From positions 1 through 18,505 of the forward strand of contig NW_025955612.1 of the NCBI RefSeq assembly GCF_022376445.1: a DNA stretch of 18,505 bases. The letters are read 5' to 3'. The translations under genes and the position numbers were made by a program. This document shows positions 18,174 through 18,505 of this stretch, in pieces; the stretch's first letter is position 1; every line of letters starts with the position of its first letter. Source of the stretch: Fomitopsis serialis. Taxonomy: Eukaryota > Basidiomycota > Agaricomycetes > Polyporales > Fomitopsidaceae. The notes beneath the pieces were generated by a model. The model saw only the letters and a list, made by a program, of their open reading frames with translations. It was not told the origin of the DNA and did not search any database.

Positions 18174-18505
18174 ATGTCCACCGATGTAGCAGACACGACT
18201 CTTTCCTCAGGCAGCACCGCAGTCGACAACGGCTCGCCAGACACACAGGTGGACTTCAAGAAAGATGGATCCGCTTCGCGCATGCGCCTGCACAAGGGGA
18301 ACATCCCTACCATGCCACAGACGAAGTCCTGCCCGATGTGCCCTGCGAAGTTCACTCGGACGACGCATCTAAGTCGTCACCTGCGTACCCGTGCGTGCTT
18401 GAAGTTGTGAGCGCATACATGATCGTCTTGCGCTCATACATGGTTCCTTGCAGACACCCGGGACAAGCTGCATGAATGCGATGTGAGCGGTTCAACAATT
18501 CTCTC
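18174..18505 (+). CDS. C2H2 zinc-finger transcription factor, N-terminal part (cut by window end)
   Basis: Exon 18174-18390 joins in phase to 18454-18482, after which a donor GTGAGC begins an intron leaving the window. The first exon encodes an acidic Ser/Thr-rich start and CPMCPAKFTRTTHLSRHLRT. The spliced codon supplies the second zinc-binding His, completing C-x2-C-x12-H-x3-H. Unspliced translation gives Arg there and stops soon after, which supports the intron. The next exon reads THTRDKLHECD, a finger linker and the first Cys of a second finger. The pair resembles the tandem C2H2 fingers of basidiomycete proteins sometimes followed by a Zn2Cys6 or fungal transcription-factor domain; that part is not in the window. 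A nuclear DNA-binding protein is the likely role; targets are unknown. Confidence 0.8.

Noticed and set aside
1..18505. Mobile elements, CRISPR arrays, bacterial-type operons or defence systems
   Set aside because: No transposase, reverse transcriptase, terminal repeats or regularly spaced repeats were seen; the window is ordinary eukaryotic nuclear DNA.

Overview
This looks like nuclear DNA of a filamentous basidiomycete, most likely an Agaricomycete. The genes are split by many short GT-AG introns of about 48-69 nt. Pyrimidine-rich tracts precede start codons. The gene set includes a DUF6533 membrane protein, a Git3/cAMP-receptor-type GPCR, a fungal DUF218 protein and a basidiomycete-type C2H2 factor. 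No mobile element, CRISPR array, virus or toxin gene was recognised. All gene models were spliced by hand from reading frame, splice sites and remembered family conservation. No alignment or transcript data were available.

Layout: (1) 279-1752 (+) DUF6533 multi-pass membrane protein. (2) 2471-5106 (+) seven-helix receptor with a very long disordered tail carrying [ST]P-x-H-S repeats, preceded by a TATA box and a CT-rich leader. (3) 5711-5818 (-) intron-containing tRNA-Ser(AGA), in a gene-poor stretch that runs to about 6690. (4) 6691-7890 (-) DUF218 type II membrane protein. (5) 8175-10075 (-) ferroportin (SLC40) metal exporter, seven exons. (6) 10713-12561 (-) HAD subfamily IIA hydrolase (CECR5/YKR070W type) with a probable mitochondrial presequence, thirteen exons including 14-, 15- and 19-nt exons, and an apparent 1-nt frameshift near its C-terminus. 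(7) 12562-14299 a large unresolved gap. (8) 14300-17631 (+) ankyrin-repeat protein of about 1037 aa with a long disordered region. (9) 18174-window edge (+) start of a C2H2 zinc-finger protein.

The genes do not form an operon or an obvious pathway. The first two are both multi-pass membrane proteins on the same strand and could both act in sensing, but this is only adjacency. Ferroportin (metal export) lies next to a probable mitochondrial hydrolase without evidence of co-regulation. The most notable observations are the HAD-gene frameshift, an inferred 2-nt micro-exon in the DUF6533 gene, a set of 3n-long stop-free introns that would be silent to the reading frame if retained, non-canonical residues at the ferroportin metal sites, and the unexplained 12562-14299 region with a strong dyad and a degenerate 36-nt repeat.
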